DNA of 64,000 bases from Anisakis pegreffii (taxonomy: Eukaryota > Nematoda > Chromadorea > Rhabditida > Anisakidae): contig JAPYMA010000933.1 in NCBI GenBank assembly GCA_035041965.1, positions 25,229 to 89,228 on the forward strand, given 5' to 3'. The stretch's first letter is position 1. The number at the start of each line of letters is the position of its first letter. The notes under the pieces are model-generated. The model saw only the letters and a list, made by a program, of their open reading frames with translations. It had not been told where the DNA came from and did no database searches. A program made the translations under genes and the position numbers. This document shows positions 17,301 through 28,249 of this stretch, one piece after another.

Positions 17301-17637
17301 ATTCATTTAATCTATCATCCATCCAACTAGCTATCCACCCCTTTATTCACGTCAGCTTCGTATAACTATCGCTGTTAAGGCTGACTGCTCACTTGATACA
17401 AAATTATTGAACGGAGAGTATATTGAAGCAAACTTGTGTTGATGAATATTCCTTGAAAAATGAAGTATTGTTGTTTCGAAAAAAAAATGTTCTGAAAGGA
17501 AGTTGGTGTTGTGCAGAAGAGTTAAAGTGCAAGGTGATTGCATTAATCATGATCTAGAAGTTGGGACGCTAAAAATTGCACATCATGCAATTTTTATTGT
17601 AAATTCGAAACATTCTTCATTGCAGTTCATCGTCATC
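14386..17637. other. Gene-free interval with a small dispersed repeat
   Basis: No gene is supported in these 3.2 kb. Two copies of a short motif reading AATAGCCGTAGC followed by TATT and ACCT occur near 14583 and 14963. A 61-codon ORF at 15576-15761 starts with a hydrophobic leader but has no recognised relative. A TTCATTGCAG acceptor-like motif ends at 17625, just before the next gene. Confidence 0.5.
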
Positions 17638-19000
17638 ATGTCGTGTCACTTATCATCGTCACCACCAATTCATAATTTTGCCTCGTCATCATCAGCGATT
17701 ACTTGCTCTTCCAATCCCATAAGAACGCCCGTCCTAGCTCGATCCTCAGTCCCAAACCCAACACAAATCACCAACCAATGTCTAACTCGACGAGCACGTT
17801 CGTGTGGTATCAACTTTTCATCACAACATCCAACATCCAAGCCAAACGCAACTCAAAACAGTAATCCAACGCCAACGATTCGATCATTCTTTCAAGAAAC
17901 CTATTCAGTCTTCTGTGCACCAGCAGCCGTCGCACAACTCTCAATCATCTCCAATGAACGCCCACAGTCAAAATCACGACGATCATCTGCTTGTACCAAC
18001 GCTTCAGTGAGTAATCTTCAGAATGAATCGTTGTCAATAGTTGATCTGGCTGAAGACTCTGGTTTATTGCTGTTGAATCCATCGGATCTGGTCTTCGAAA
18101 CATCGCAGTCTGGTATAGCATATTACGACTTTGTTTTATCAGCTGCACCCACCTCATCAAGCAGTCAGCCATCTCCATCTACATCACTAACTCCACTCAT
18201 AACTCCACATACAAACAGCATTTATTCACCAACAGCACCAATCAACGCTGCTGCGTCTGGTAGTGCTCATGGTGGTTATCAGTTGTTCTTAATCAAATTC
18301 GATGCAAAAACCAATGTGGAATGGTTCGAAACAACGGAAGTTTCGAATGAAATCATGATGCAAAATACATTACCGTATGATGATCTCGCAATGATGACAC
18401 TCGGTGTTTTGACGTGGAAAGATAAAATTCAAAGGAGTCGGGTTCGTTTATTTTATCGCTCATATTCACTGCTTTCATTTATATTATTACGCCAATGACT
18501 AATTCACGGTACATCAATTAAAACTTGAATGAATTATCAACCTTCAGGTATTGTGTTTGGTAAAAAGAATGGAATCAAATAGTACACAGTCATTAGAAGC
18601 ACTTAAAAGAGCCACGAATAAATTTAAGTGCCTTCATCATGTGCTTTCAATTGGTGAACGGAAGCTTTCTGTTTGTTGTGCATCTAATAAGTGAGTATTA
18701 TTGTTGCTATACCATAGTAATATTCTGATTATTACATTTCAATGTTATCATCGTATGACTGCAAGAGATCAGCTGAGAAAGGCTTGAACTGAATGTGAAT
18801 TCAGATCATCATCATTAGTATCATCATTCTCGTGTTCATCACGTTGCCGTTTATCGCAAGATGGAATGAAATTACGAGTGTTGATGTGTCAGTCGTGTAC
18901 CAAACTCGATCAGTTACCATCACAAGCATTACGCGAAACCAAATGTCTATTACATCCCAGCTCGAATCCCATTTTGTGCTTATGTTTCCCTCTTTCTTGA
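17638..19000 (+). CDS. Unrecognised Ser/Thr-rich protein with Cys-rich C-terminus
   Basis: I do not recognise this protein. Three exons (17638-18441, 18548-18690, 18805-19000) join in phase with good GT-AG ends to 380 codons. The ATG follows an acceptor-like TTCATTGCAG by 12 nt. Residues 1-125 are Ser/Pro/Thr/Asn-rich and probably disordered. Residues about 135-270 look folded, with FETSQSGIAYYDFVLSAAP, a Ser/Pro linker and GGYQLFLIKFDAKTNVEWFE. Exon 2 adds VLCLVKRMES and a basic helix. The C-terminus contains repeated Cys (LSVCCASNK, CSSRC, LMCQSCTKLD, CLCFPLS) that could bind metal or form disulfides. No signal peptide or membrane segment is seen. The reality of the gene rests on open frame length, matched intron phases and composition, not on homology. 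A possible AATAAA is at 19225-19230. Confidence 0.6.
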
Positions 19001-19852
19001 CTCATTTCCTTCAGTAATCCTTCAAATTACGTGCATCCTCTCTTCTTCACTTCAGCAAATATGTGAAAATGTGAATGAACAACTTCAATGTTAGTAATTT
19101 ATAATGAATTAAAAAATTATATTGTAAATGTTTAGGAATAATGAATGCCTATGATATGTATATATGAATATATGTGATAATTTTGTTTCATTGCTTTCAC
19201 AATTTTTGTTTTCATCTCTGGATAAATAAATCTTGTAATGTCGTTCAAGTGTAACATTTGCTCTACTGACAAGGAAAGGTCACGAACTTACTCCCACGTC
19301 TCAGGATGAGATAAATATCAACGTATATGCATAATGAAAGCAAAATGTGTGCATCCGCGACGCAATTCGTCCACAATTACAGTATTATTTGCCTACACTT
19401 TCATGTGTCACCGCCTAAGTCACAGTTATCTGCCATGAATTGTGTGCACCCATGAAAGTCTTGCTTTTATGATTGGTTTATTTCTTGTTGCATGGGTCAC
19501 AATTAGATGCGAGCAATGGTCGTTCACTCAAATTGAATTAATTTCAGTTCAAAAACATCTTGTTCGAAAAATCGGTTGTTGATGTGGGAGAGAAGTGTGG
19601 CACAATGTGTTCATCTATGCAATGGCAATGTGTACATAATATATGCTCCGCGACAAGTCCCACTCGGACAAATAACATCCAGCTACTCAATTATGAGGTT
19701 CAGGCGTTATCATAAACTTAAATGTCAGGGTGCGACATATCGCGGAGCAAATTGTCGTAGGTTCGACAGCTCACATCCCTTCCTCCTTGACCTGAACGAC
19801 ATAATAACCGCCTCAATTATATTAGTCAAAACTTCAGCAAGAAGCAACCGAA
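19001..19852. other. Intergenic DNA before DOHH
   Basis: No gene is supported. Open frames such as 19576-19863 show no protein-like pattern. An acceptor-like ACTTCAG ends at 19837, 15 nt before the DOHH start. Confidence 0.45.
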
Positions 19853-21381
19853 ATGACGGGTGAAGTTAGCACAACGACAACGACGACGTTCAGCTTGGAG
19901 CATATCAATACGACTGGCAGTATTCTTAATGATGCAAAGTAAGCGCTAATATCAAAGATGAATGATTTCGAAGTTCTCACTTTAAAATGACGATAGTCAA
20001 AGTGAAATTTGGCAGTGGATTGTGTTTAAGCTTAGGCTTAGGCTGAAGCTCATACCAGAAAACTGACGGCATCTTTAATAGGTACCTGATAGCGTCAGCC
20101 TAGGCCTATGATCATCGCCATATTTCACTGACATTATCGCTGTTGGATACTGCTTCATATTCATCACTAGTTGAACTTATGATACTGTTGAAGACAACCA
20201 TTGGCAACACGCTTTCGTGCATTGTTTGTGCTGCGTAATTTGGGATGTAATGAAAGTGTGAAATGGATTGGTAAATGCTTCAGCGATAAGTCAGCATTGT
20301 TAAAGCATGAATTAGCCTATTGCCTGGGTCAGACACAGAATGCAAGTGCTGTACCGATACTTATCGATGTGTTAGAAGATGAGGAACAAGGTTTGTTGAT
20401 TTTTATGGATGTATTGTAAATGACGCCTTGCATGTTCAGATAAATTGTGCACAGTTCACGTTTTGCAGAGACAATTGTGCGACACGAAGCTGGCGAGGCA
20501 CTAGGCGCAATTGGTGATCCGTTAGCTTTACCAACTCTGAGGAAATATTTAACTCACTCTGAACCAGCATTAGTAGAAACTTGTGAGTTGGCGATACAGC
20601 GAATTGAGTGGCTCTTAAATAAACGATGCAATGACAGTGAATTCGTTGACAATAGAAGTCCATATAATTCTGTTGGTAAGTGCTAATAGTAATTATTCTA
20701 CTCTTAATAAAATTTTAAACGGTGTGAATAATAGTAGTACTGATGAATACGCTGAGTAAAAATTTAGATCCATCACCAGCAAGCTCAGAAAGAGATGTTA
20801 AAAAATTAGGTGAAATATTAGTGGATGCGTCTAAATCACTTTGGCAACGATATGAAGCAATGTTCGCCTTAAGGAATCTGAACACAGATAAAGCGATTGA
20901 AGCACTTTCGAAAGGTATAAATAAAGCTCTTTCTAGTTGTGCTCGAATTTCCATGTTTTTCGTTCGCTCACTGTTATTAATATTTTCATTACTATTTTCA
21001 TGAATGAAATTTAAAATGCAGGTTTGGAGTGCCCAGAGAGTGCGTTATTCCGTCATGAGGTTGCTTATGTGCTAGGTCAAACACAGTCTCCGATAGCTGT
21101 CAAGAGTTTAAGAAGTCATTTAGAATGTTTGAATGAAAACCATATGGTTAGACATGAATGTGCTGAAGCGTTGGGTGCGATTGCTACCGAACAATGTGAA
21201 GAATTATTGAAGAAATATTTGCATGACAATGAGGTGAGGTTATTGTTTTATTGATTCATTTATTAATTAATCACTTAATTCTACTCATTTTCAGCAAGTC
21301 GTTAAAGAGAGTTGTATTGTAGCATTGGATATGGCTAAATATGAAAATAGTGATGAATTTCAATATGCTCCTGTGGCATGA
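19853..21381 (+). CDS. DOHH: Deoxyhypusine hydroxylase
   Basis: DOHH completes hypusine on translation factor eIF5A by hydroxylating deoxyhypusine, using a di-iron centre in a HEAT-repeat shell. Six exons (19853-19938, 20194-20390, 20469-20675, 20768-20914, 21022-21233, 21295-21381) join in phase to 311 codons; human has 302. The four His-Glu iron-ligand pairs are all present: [10 protein letters not shown] (67/68), [12 protein letters not shown] (100/101), [10 protein letters not shown] (224/225) and [12 protein letters not shown] (257/258). Their 33-residue spacing within each pair is the same as in human. The N-terminus adds a short Thr-rich stretch that the human protein does not have. 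The gene lies 329 bp upstream of DAP3 on the same strand, so shared transcription is possible but not shown. Confidence 0.97.
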
Positions 21382-21710
21382 TTATTCTTTTTTAATATCG
21401 TCATTAATGTGGATTTTTATTGTTACCTGTTCAATGTTTTTCGTAATTTCCATTCATACTTATGTTGGTTGTTCGCTCAGAAATAAAGAATTTCAGTTGA
21501 CGATTCTCTCACAAATGATTTGTTTCCATGTAAAGCACTTTTAACTCGGCAAAATCCGTTCATCCGACTTGCTATTTGTTGTTTATCATTGTTTTTGTGA
21601 CGAATCGAGTGTTTATTATGCTTGGATCATGGCGTGTATTGGGTTTTGCGTAATTCATTTGCAGATCTCATAGATACATTGATAATAATTACTGTAATAA
21701 ATTATACAAA

Positions 21711-24033
21711 ATGAATAAATTATTCAACATGGGTCTACCTCTACGTTCTTCTGAGATAGGTAATTTATTTTCTAATCTTCATTACCACCAAAATCATATT
21801 ACTGAATAAGTCATTGCGGTTCATAATTTGTATAGTAGGATTATGACCACGAGCTTTTTGCGGGTAACAGAACGCTTAACGTAGACCCCTGTGTCTTTTT
21901 TTTATGTAATGAATAATTTTAATAAAACTGCAATGACTTATTCCTCAACCCAATTTCATCACTATTCTTTAATATTAGATGGTTATCAAGGTATTTAGTT
22001 TTGGAAATATTGTTCAGGTAATCTGCGGCGAGTGATTAGCTTACGGAATCGTACAACGTCTTCTGCAGATCCTGTTGGTTGATTATACTTTTACATCTTT
22101 GTTGTTATTGCTAATTGCTGTTATTGTTATTCAAATTTCAGAGTTGTTTGAGCCTAAACGATGTTGGCCGTTTATACAAGGTATCTGATGATGTTGTTAA
22201 AAGGCTGTCATTCGACAAAATTTTGCCAATCCGATTCGCGAAACAGATTGAAACGCTTAATGAATGTGTTTGGCTTTGTAGAAGGCCTTTCCTTGAAGTG
22301 ATCAATTGTTTGAAGGTAATTTCCATGGACGTTTGTTTTCATTTTATAATGATTATACTCAAATTTGTTGTTCCTGTTATATGATAAACATTATTGTGGC
22401 CAAAGTTTTCTTAAGGCTGTTAGAACGACTGCGCCAAACCTACGAATTGTTTTGTGGGGAAAATTTGGAACTGGCAAATCGACGACGTTATATCAAACAT
22501 TACATTATGCTCATTTACATCAGTGGATAGTTTTTACAGTTCGAAGTGGTAAATTATTTATTTGTTGTATGATTTTTTCGATGTGTTCGTCGAACACTCC
22601 GTTTTCACTCATCTGCTGAGTATTTGAAATTAAAGGAATCTATTTGACACGATATGCAAAAGAAATTCAAATGTCCACCTATCATCCTGGACGAATAGAC
22701 GTACCTCTACAGGCGATTGAAATGCTGCAACTTTTCAAGCAGAATAATGCGCCTTATTGGAGTAAACTTTCGGTAATAATAATCCGTTGGGCTTATTCGT
22801 TAGACTTTTAAAAAATACTATTATGAGTTTATTAATAATAGTTTACCGAGGAACGGCAATCCTGATGAGGAGTTATTCCTCAATGACTCCCAGTCATAAG
22901 TCGAGAGGATGTGCCTCCCAGCCAATAAGGTGTCCGTCGACGAACACTATCTCATTGTCCAGTTGGTTCATGTTTCAGGAGTTAAAAACTGGCAAAAATT
23001 ATGAGTGGACAAAAGTTGAGAAGACGTCAATGGGTCGTCCGATAACAGATATTGTTGAAATGGTTTGTTTCAACGGAACGTTTTTGAGTATTTTGATAGC
23101 AATGAACTGAAAGGGAACGAATATTCCAAGTGAAATGGATGATATTTCGATGACATTTCAGAATCAGAATTTATGAATTGAAATTAAAAAATTAGAGATT
23201 TGAAAAAATTTTTTAAAGGGTCTTTCCGCACCGTTTATCGCTTCGGATTGTGTTGGTGCTCTGTTACGAGAGTTGAAATGGCATGCAACTGAGAATCATT
23301 TTCGTTTACTATTCGTTATTGATGACGCCAATTCGCTGTTCGGCAAAACCACTGTGAAACGGGCTGATCGAAGCTACGCGGCCGCTAATGATCTCACACT
23401 TGTTCATCATATTCGCAAAGTTTTTAGCAATTCATGGGTGACGAGTTATTTGTTCTTCACTTGTTGATTTATTGTTTATGCGAACCGAGTCTCAGAGGAT
23501 TGATTCCCTACCGAGGAGTCCCGTATTCGGTTATTTAAGGGGACTGCTTGGTAAGGAGCTAAATGTCTGTTATCCATGCGAGTGAAATTTGTAAAAGATT
23601 TTCACTTGAAGACAAATGGAGCGTGTGTGATGGTGGCCGATAAAAAAGAATTGAGTGATGCTCGAGATGCTGTAACGATACCGCTGAATACGCCTTTGGA
23701 ACTTTTTGGTGAAGAGGTAAAAATACCGAGAATCGTTATGACGTTAGAATTGTGTCTCATCAAAATGTTTATTCGTAGGGCTTCGACGCGATTGAGCCGT
23801 TCATACCGATTGAGACGGAACTCTATACAGAGCAAGAAACGAACGCATTGTATGATTATTACAAGCAAAAGCACTGGATTGCCACTCAGAATGGTATTCA
23901 CTTGTTCAATTATCATATTTACTAATGCTCATTCACCAGTATTGCAGGACGTAGCGAAGTGGGTCGTAAGCAGTTGATGTATTTGAGTGCATTCAATCCG
24001 TTCGATTATGAGAGATTATGCGCATTTCTGTGA
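21711..24033 (+). CDS. DAP3: Mitochondrial ribosomal protein S29 (DAP3), GTP-binding
   Basis: DAP3/mS29 is a GTP-binding protein of the small mitochondrial ribosomal subunit, also linked to apoptosis in mammals. Ten exons (21711-21759, 22018-22073, 22142-22315, 22416-22548, 22636-22772, 22979-23062, 23219-23437, 23612-23716, 23779-23893, 23948-24033) join in phase to 385 codons; human has 398. The Arg-rich N-terminus (NLRRVISLRNRTTSS) fits a mitochondrial presequence. The P-loop GKFGTGKS is residues 108-115, and LLFVIDDANSLFGKTTVKR carries the Walker B-like acidic pair. GFDAIEPFIPI and the C-terminal ERLCAFL match human closely. The first two exons rest on phase agreement and composition only. 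The stop is 214 bp from the MRPL10 stop on the other strand. Confidence 0.95.
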
Positions 24034-24247
24034 TTCATTTATGTAATACTTATGATAACAATCTTTTTTATCACCTGTATGTACAACAACAATACGATTA
24101 ATTACAATATCGAATTCATTTTTGAATTTATTAAACACATAATAACAGCAAAATGTGAAATTTTCTTCCTTCAACAATCTACACTCATATCAGCAGTTGT
24201 AGTAATAGTACTGGTACTAATACTACTACTGCAAATAGCGGATATAA

Positions 24248-25308
24248 CTATTTCCTGGTACTGGTATGTTCAGAAGAATAAATTTTTTCCAAAATACCGG
24301 TTAACTCACCAAATTGCCCATCTAAAGTCGCCAAAGTTTGTTGAGTGAGTGTTTTAGGTAAATCAAGTAACTGTGACGTTTCCATTAAAATTCCATCAAA
24401 AGTGTTCACTGCTTCGGAACGATTTTCTTCGAATGTTTTCTTCATACACAATTCACGAACTTCTTGCATGGATAAAATTTTCGAATCGTAAACAACTGCT
24501 GAAATTTAAAGCGTATGTATACCTTCATTTCTATCACTATTCAACACATTTTTAGAGTAACAATATGCAAACTGAAGCCTAACCCAGTGGTTCAATCCAC
24601 GCCAATTTATCGCATTCTTGAACGATGGTCCTCAACGACTGCATGTTCTTACCAAATAACATACAGTTTGAACCAATCAACAGAACATTCAACGTTTCCA
24701 ATGGAGTTGCTTCGAACGCTTTTTGCATGATACGATTACCGTAATTACGAAACTCGAGACCCTTCAAACGTAGTCTGAAATTGATAACAGGATGCTTCGT
24801 CAATGACAGCATTATTGATAAACAAAAAGAAAAAGGATGAGTTTCGTAAAGTACAGAGAGACAAGAACGATACTGATTTCTGGTCAGCCAAAGCGTTCGA
24901 CCATTCACAGGAAGGAACTGACAGACTGCTAATGCCCGGAATTGTTCACGTTTCATCCAGGAGCGCACCAAATTCGATAACGCTAGTTCGATGTCAGAGT
25001 ACTGAAACACTAAGTGGCAATGATAATAATAAAGACAATTGATGAATCGATATCATGATGATGAAATACAAATATGAAATGAATATCACCTCATTTCTTT
25101 CTCGTTCAAATTGTTGCTTCATTTCAACCACAGACGGACAAAGTCGCCTGCTTGCGGGCATTACTGGCGCTACGGCTGCTTCGAACCAACGTCGTTTGTA
25201 GGGTCGAGGATGGGGTCGAATATATTTTCGGGAAACCAAACGGACGGAGGTCTTGAGTAAGAAGTTTTGAGTAGAGCAAATCTGTGTGGGTACAAGATGG
25301 GAAAGCAT
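24248..25308 (-). CDS. MRPL10: Mitochondrial ribosomal protein uL10m
   Basis: uL10m is the base of the ribosomal stalk that recruits elongation factors to the mitochondrial large subunit. Four exons on the minus strand (25090-25308, 24874-25001, 24584-24774, 24248-24498) join in phase to 262 codons; human has 261. The first exon gives a basic leader and YIRPHPRPYKRRWFE, like the human KYG/RHRR region. ALAVCQFLPVNGRTLW, LRLKGLEFRNYGNRI and VLLIGSNCMLFGKN follow the human order (IAVCQNVAL, LFVGHNMLLVSE). The C-terminus LPKTLTQQTLATLDGQF matches the end of the human protein. Sequence similarity is moderate, so a distant uL10 paralogue is the only alternative. The start is about 200 bp from the left end of the transposon described below. 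Confidence 0.88.
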
Positions 25309-25973
25309 AGCTGAAAAGGTGAACCATGCAATAAATCAGACTGCTTTGACTAATACTCGGGAACTGAACAACTAATCGATGATATTGCTTAGCGGTTCTA
25401 ACAGCAACCCAACCGCATCTTCTCGACTATTCGTATATCGCCCCTCTAACTGGCTGACCAACTTTGGCAATATTTCCCACCTCATTCTGAAACTAACTGT
25501 TCATTCCTGGTGCGGTGCGTACGCACTTCGCCATATGCGCGTGTCGGCGGAAGGAGGGCGGAGTCACGACCGCGTCGCGCAAGGAGAGATATGCAGAGAA
25601 CAGCCATTGGAGCAAGTGAGAGACTAGAACGACATTGAAGGAAGTATCGCGCTGAAGTGAGACAAACAGAGAACACTGAGTAGAGCAGATGATATACTTG
25701 AACGACATCACAACATTTATTTATCCAGAGAAGAAAACAAAAAATAAGAAAGCAACGAAACAAAATTATGTACAATTATGTATAAAACGTAATAATATCA
25801 ATGATAATGTCAATACAATAATACTATAATACAACACAATACAATGCAATACAATAATACAATAACAACTATAATACAATAATACAACAATACAATACAA
25901 TAATACCAGCAACAAAAGTATCAATCACAACACAATAAAAATACAATAAGAAAATACCAAACAACAGCGATGA

Positions 25974-27101
25974 TTATGATCGATCTTCAGTTCTGGTTCG
26001 AGCTTCCTTTCTGCTGCGAAGGCCCGACCTGTCCACATCAGCCAAGAGGTACTGAACTCTATCGAGGTATGGCATAATTTCGTACCACACAGCCAACGGG
26101 GTAGCAGGGCGGAGGACGGACAAACGTACCTGCAATTGTAAATAGGAATGTTTTGTCAAATTATTTATCACAGAGTATCTATGATATGATGAAATGCAGT
26201 TTTTCATATCGCTGCCAGACAATAACATGAGAACATAATAATCACAAACCTCATATCTTTGCATGTATCTCATCAAGGCGTTGTCGACCTTCACATAACG
26301 CGTGTTTCTGCGCCTTGTTCGAGCACCTTGTTCTAGCTGACCGATGCGGGTGAGGAATTCCAAGTGACGCTTCTGTAGAAACGTTAGATAAGTGCTGAAA
26401 GTGGGCCTGCGAGGAGCACGCAGCTGCCTAAAAAGTACGTTCCAAGTATGATGAATGTAAGAAGTACATTTGGTGGACTGAACGTATAAAGATACGGTAG
26501 CGGTAGCTTACCTGGATAGAACTGAATGATAGGATTCAGCTGCGTTGGTGGTGCGATTCTTAAGTTTATAGCAGTTCCATCTGCTAAGTGACATCGACAT
26601 CCAGAAGCGCTCAAAATACGTCGAAAACATCAACAATTCTCTGGATGGCCAAGATGTCGAAGTGGGAGGTGGAACCCAGTTGGATGGTGGCTGAGGTGGG
26701 TTCTTCAGCTCCATCTCCCAAGCGCAACGAACGTGGCCTGTAATTGTACAGAATGTAAGGGAGGTTGATGAAAACGGGAAAGTAAAATTGAGTTCAGAGC
26801 AGTGAATCGTAAGATTCACGAATGTACCATTAAAAAAAAAGAACCAACCTTCTGGCAACAGTGGAAGGGCTAAGATGCGGCGAATCCACTGATGAATAAC
26901 ACCTCGTTCATTGTAAGCAGATGTCAAACCGAATTTTCGCACGTTTCGCAGAACGGCCTGATTGTAGTGGAACAGACATCCCTTGACCGCTTCAGCACCG
27001 AAATTGTCGCTCACGGCACTCATCAGGAAAAGTACACATTGAAGAAATGCTGGAAAAAATACAGTAGTCTCACGGATTAGTTCGGCCAATTGAAATGGCA
27101 A
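25974..27101 (-). pseudogene. Remnant of MULE transposase
   Basis: The longest piece, 26508-27101, reads VKGCLFHYNQAVLRNVRKFGL, VIHQWIRRILALPLLPEG and, after an intron-like gap, KNRTTNAAESYHSVLS. This is the usual order of the C-terminal half of MULE transposases (GCxFHxxQ, then RTNNxxExxH). A second piece at 25974-26363 has HLEFLTRIGQLEQGARTRRR, typical of the tail after that motif. The N-terminal part with the first catalytic Asp is not found upstream, where tandem repeats begin. The gene therefore looks truncated and inactive unless unresolved introns hide more. Exact intron limits are not settled. Confidence 0.65.
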
Positions 27102-27114
27102 TCAACACTAATGC

Positions 27115-27253
27115 GACAGACAACAGCGACAGTGCCTTCAGGCCGTCATTATTGCTTACCCGTCAGGCATTTCAGCTGACTGAGGACAATAATGTGACAG
27201 ACAGCAGCGACAGTGCCTTCAAGCCATCATCATCGCTTGCCCGTTAGGCATCA
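27115..27253. repeat. Tandem duplication, period about 81 bp
   Basis: A block beginning GACAGACAACAGCGACAGTG at 27115 recurs at 27196 with a few changes and ends each time in a CCCGT-AGGCAT motif. Two copies only. Confidence 0.7.
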
Positions 27254-27280
27254 ACGGACTGACAGTTAGCATGCTGCTTG

Positions 27281-27813
27281 GGTACTTTTTCTGTAAATTT
27301 GCTTTTTTTTCACGACTTTTCCACTTTCAAACCCTCATAACTAACGTAAGTGGTCAGTATTGCTATATTTGAAACCAACTCATTTTACACAATTTTTCAA
27401 GCTCTACAAAATGTGCATAGTCTTATAGCTCAAACATTGTTCCTTCACCCTGAAATTTGGTACTTTTTCTGTAAACTTGCTTTTTTTCACGACTTTTCCA
27501 CTTTCAAACCCTCATAACTAACGTAAGTGGTCAGTATTGCTATATTTGAAACCAACTCATTTTACACAATTTTCCAAGCTCTACAAAATGTGCATAGTCT
27601 TATAGCTCAAACATTGTTCCTTCACCCTGAAATTTGGTACTTTTTCTGTAAACTTGCTTTTTTTTCACGACTTTTCCACTTTCAAACCCTCATAACTAAC
27701 GTAAGTGGTCAGTATTGCTATATTTGAAACCAACTCATTTTACACAATTTTTCAAGCTCTACAAAATGTGCTTAATATCATAGCTCAAACATTGTTCCTT
27801 CACCCTGAAATTT
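27281..27813. repeat. 178-bp tandem array, three copies
   Basis: GGTACTTTTTCTGTAAA recurs at 27281, 27459 and 27636, giving units of 177-178 bp that differ at only a few bases. A fourth start (GGTACT) at 27814 then diverges. The array lies inside the right half of the MULE. Confidence 0.9.
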
Positions 27814-28249
27814 GGTACTACATAAATGTGTCTTTCATTTTTGCCCACCATTTTCTACTTTAAGACCGGTCAAGTTTTTTTACAATGAACGTATCTCAGA
27901 ATGTGATAGCTCATATGATAGAGAATTTTATTTTCTACAAATTGGTTACAATTTCTTCAATCAATCAGCAGTGAATCACCCCTCAAAACGGTCCTTTTCT
28001 GATATACTATTGGTATAAATTTTGCTCTTTCAAGAGCTCAATCACTCGTTGACCTGCGATTGCGCACGCTCTTCGCTGACTCCGCCCCCGCGCTCAGACG
28101 CGTTTTTATGGCGAAGTGCGACGACGCCCCTGGTGCTAGTTGAGAACAACTGTTTGGCCGTGAGAGATTTCGTAGTGGAGTGTTTTGGTTGTTCATGAGA
28201 TATTCAAGCAAGGCTTTATTTCTTGCTGCTATTGAATCCGATATGTTAG

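Larger units (their letters stand above)
25507..28135 (-). mobile_element. Degenerate Mutator-like element (MULE)
   Basis: About 2.6 kb is bounded by imperfect inverted repeats of roughly 70 bp. Exact blocks pair CGCACTTCGCCAT (25522-25534, inverted at 28108-28120) and GGGCGGAGTCA (25556-25566, inverted at 28077-28087). Inside lie a broken MULE transposase on the minus strand, low-complexity ATACA DNA (25790-25960), an 81-bp duplication and a 178-bp tandem array. A clear target duplication was not found; AACTGTT occurs just outside both ends but not at equal distance. The element fills the space between the divergent MRPL10 and MOGS starts. Confidence 0.65.
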
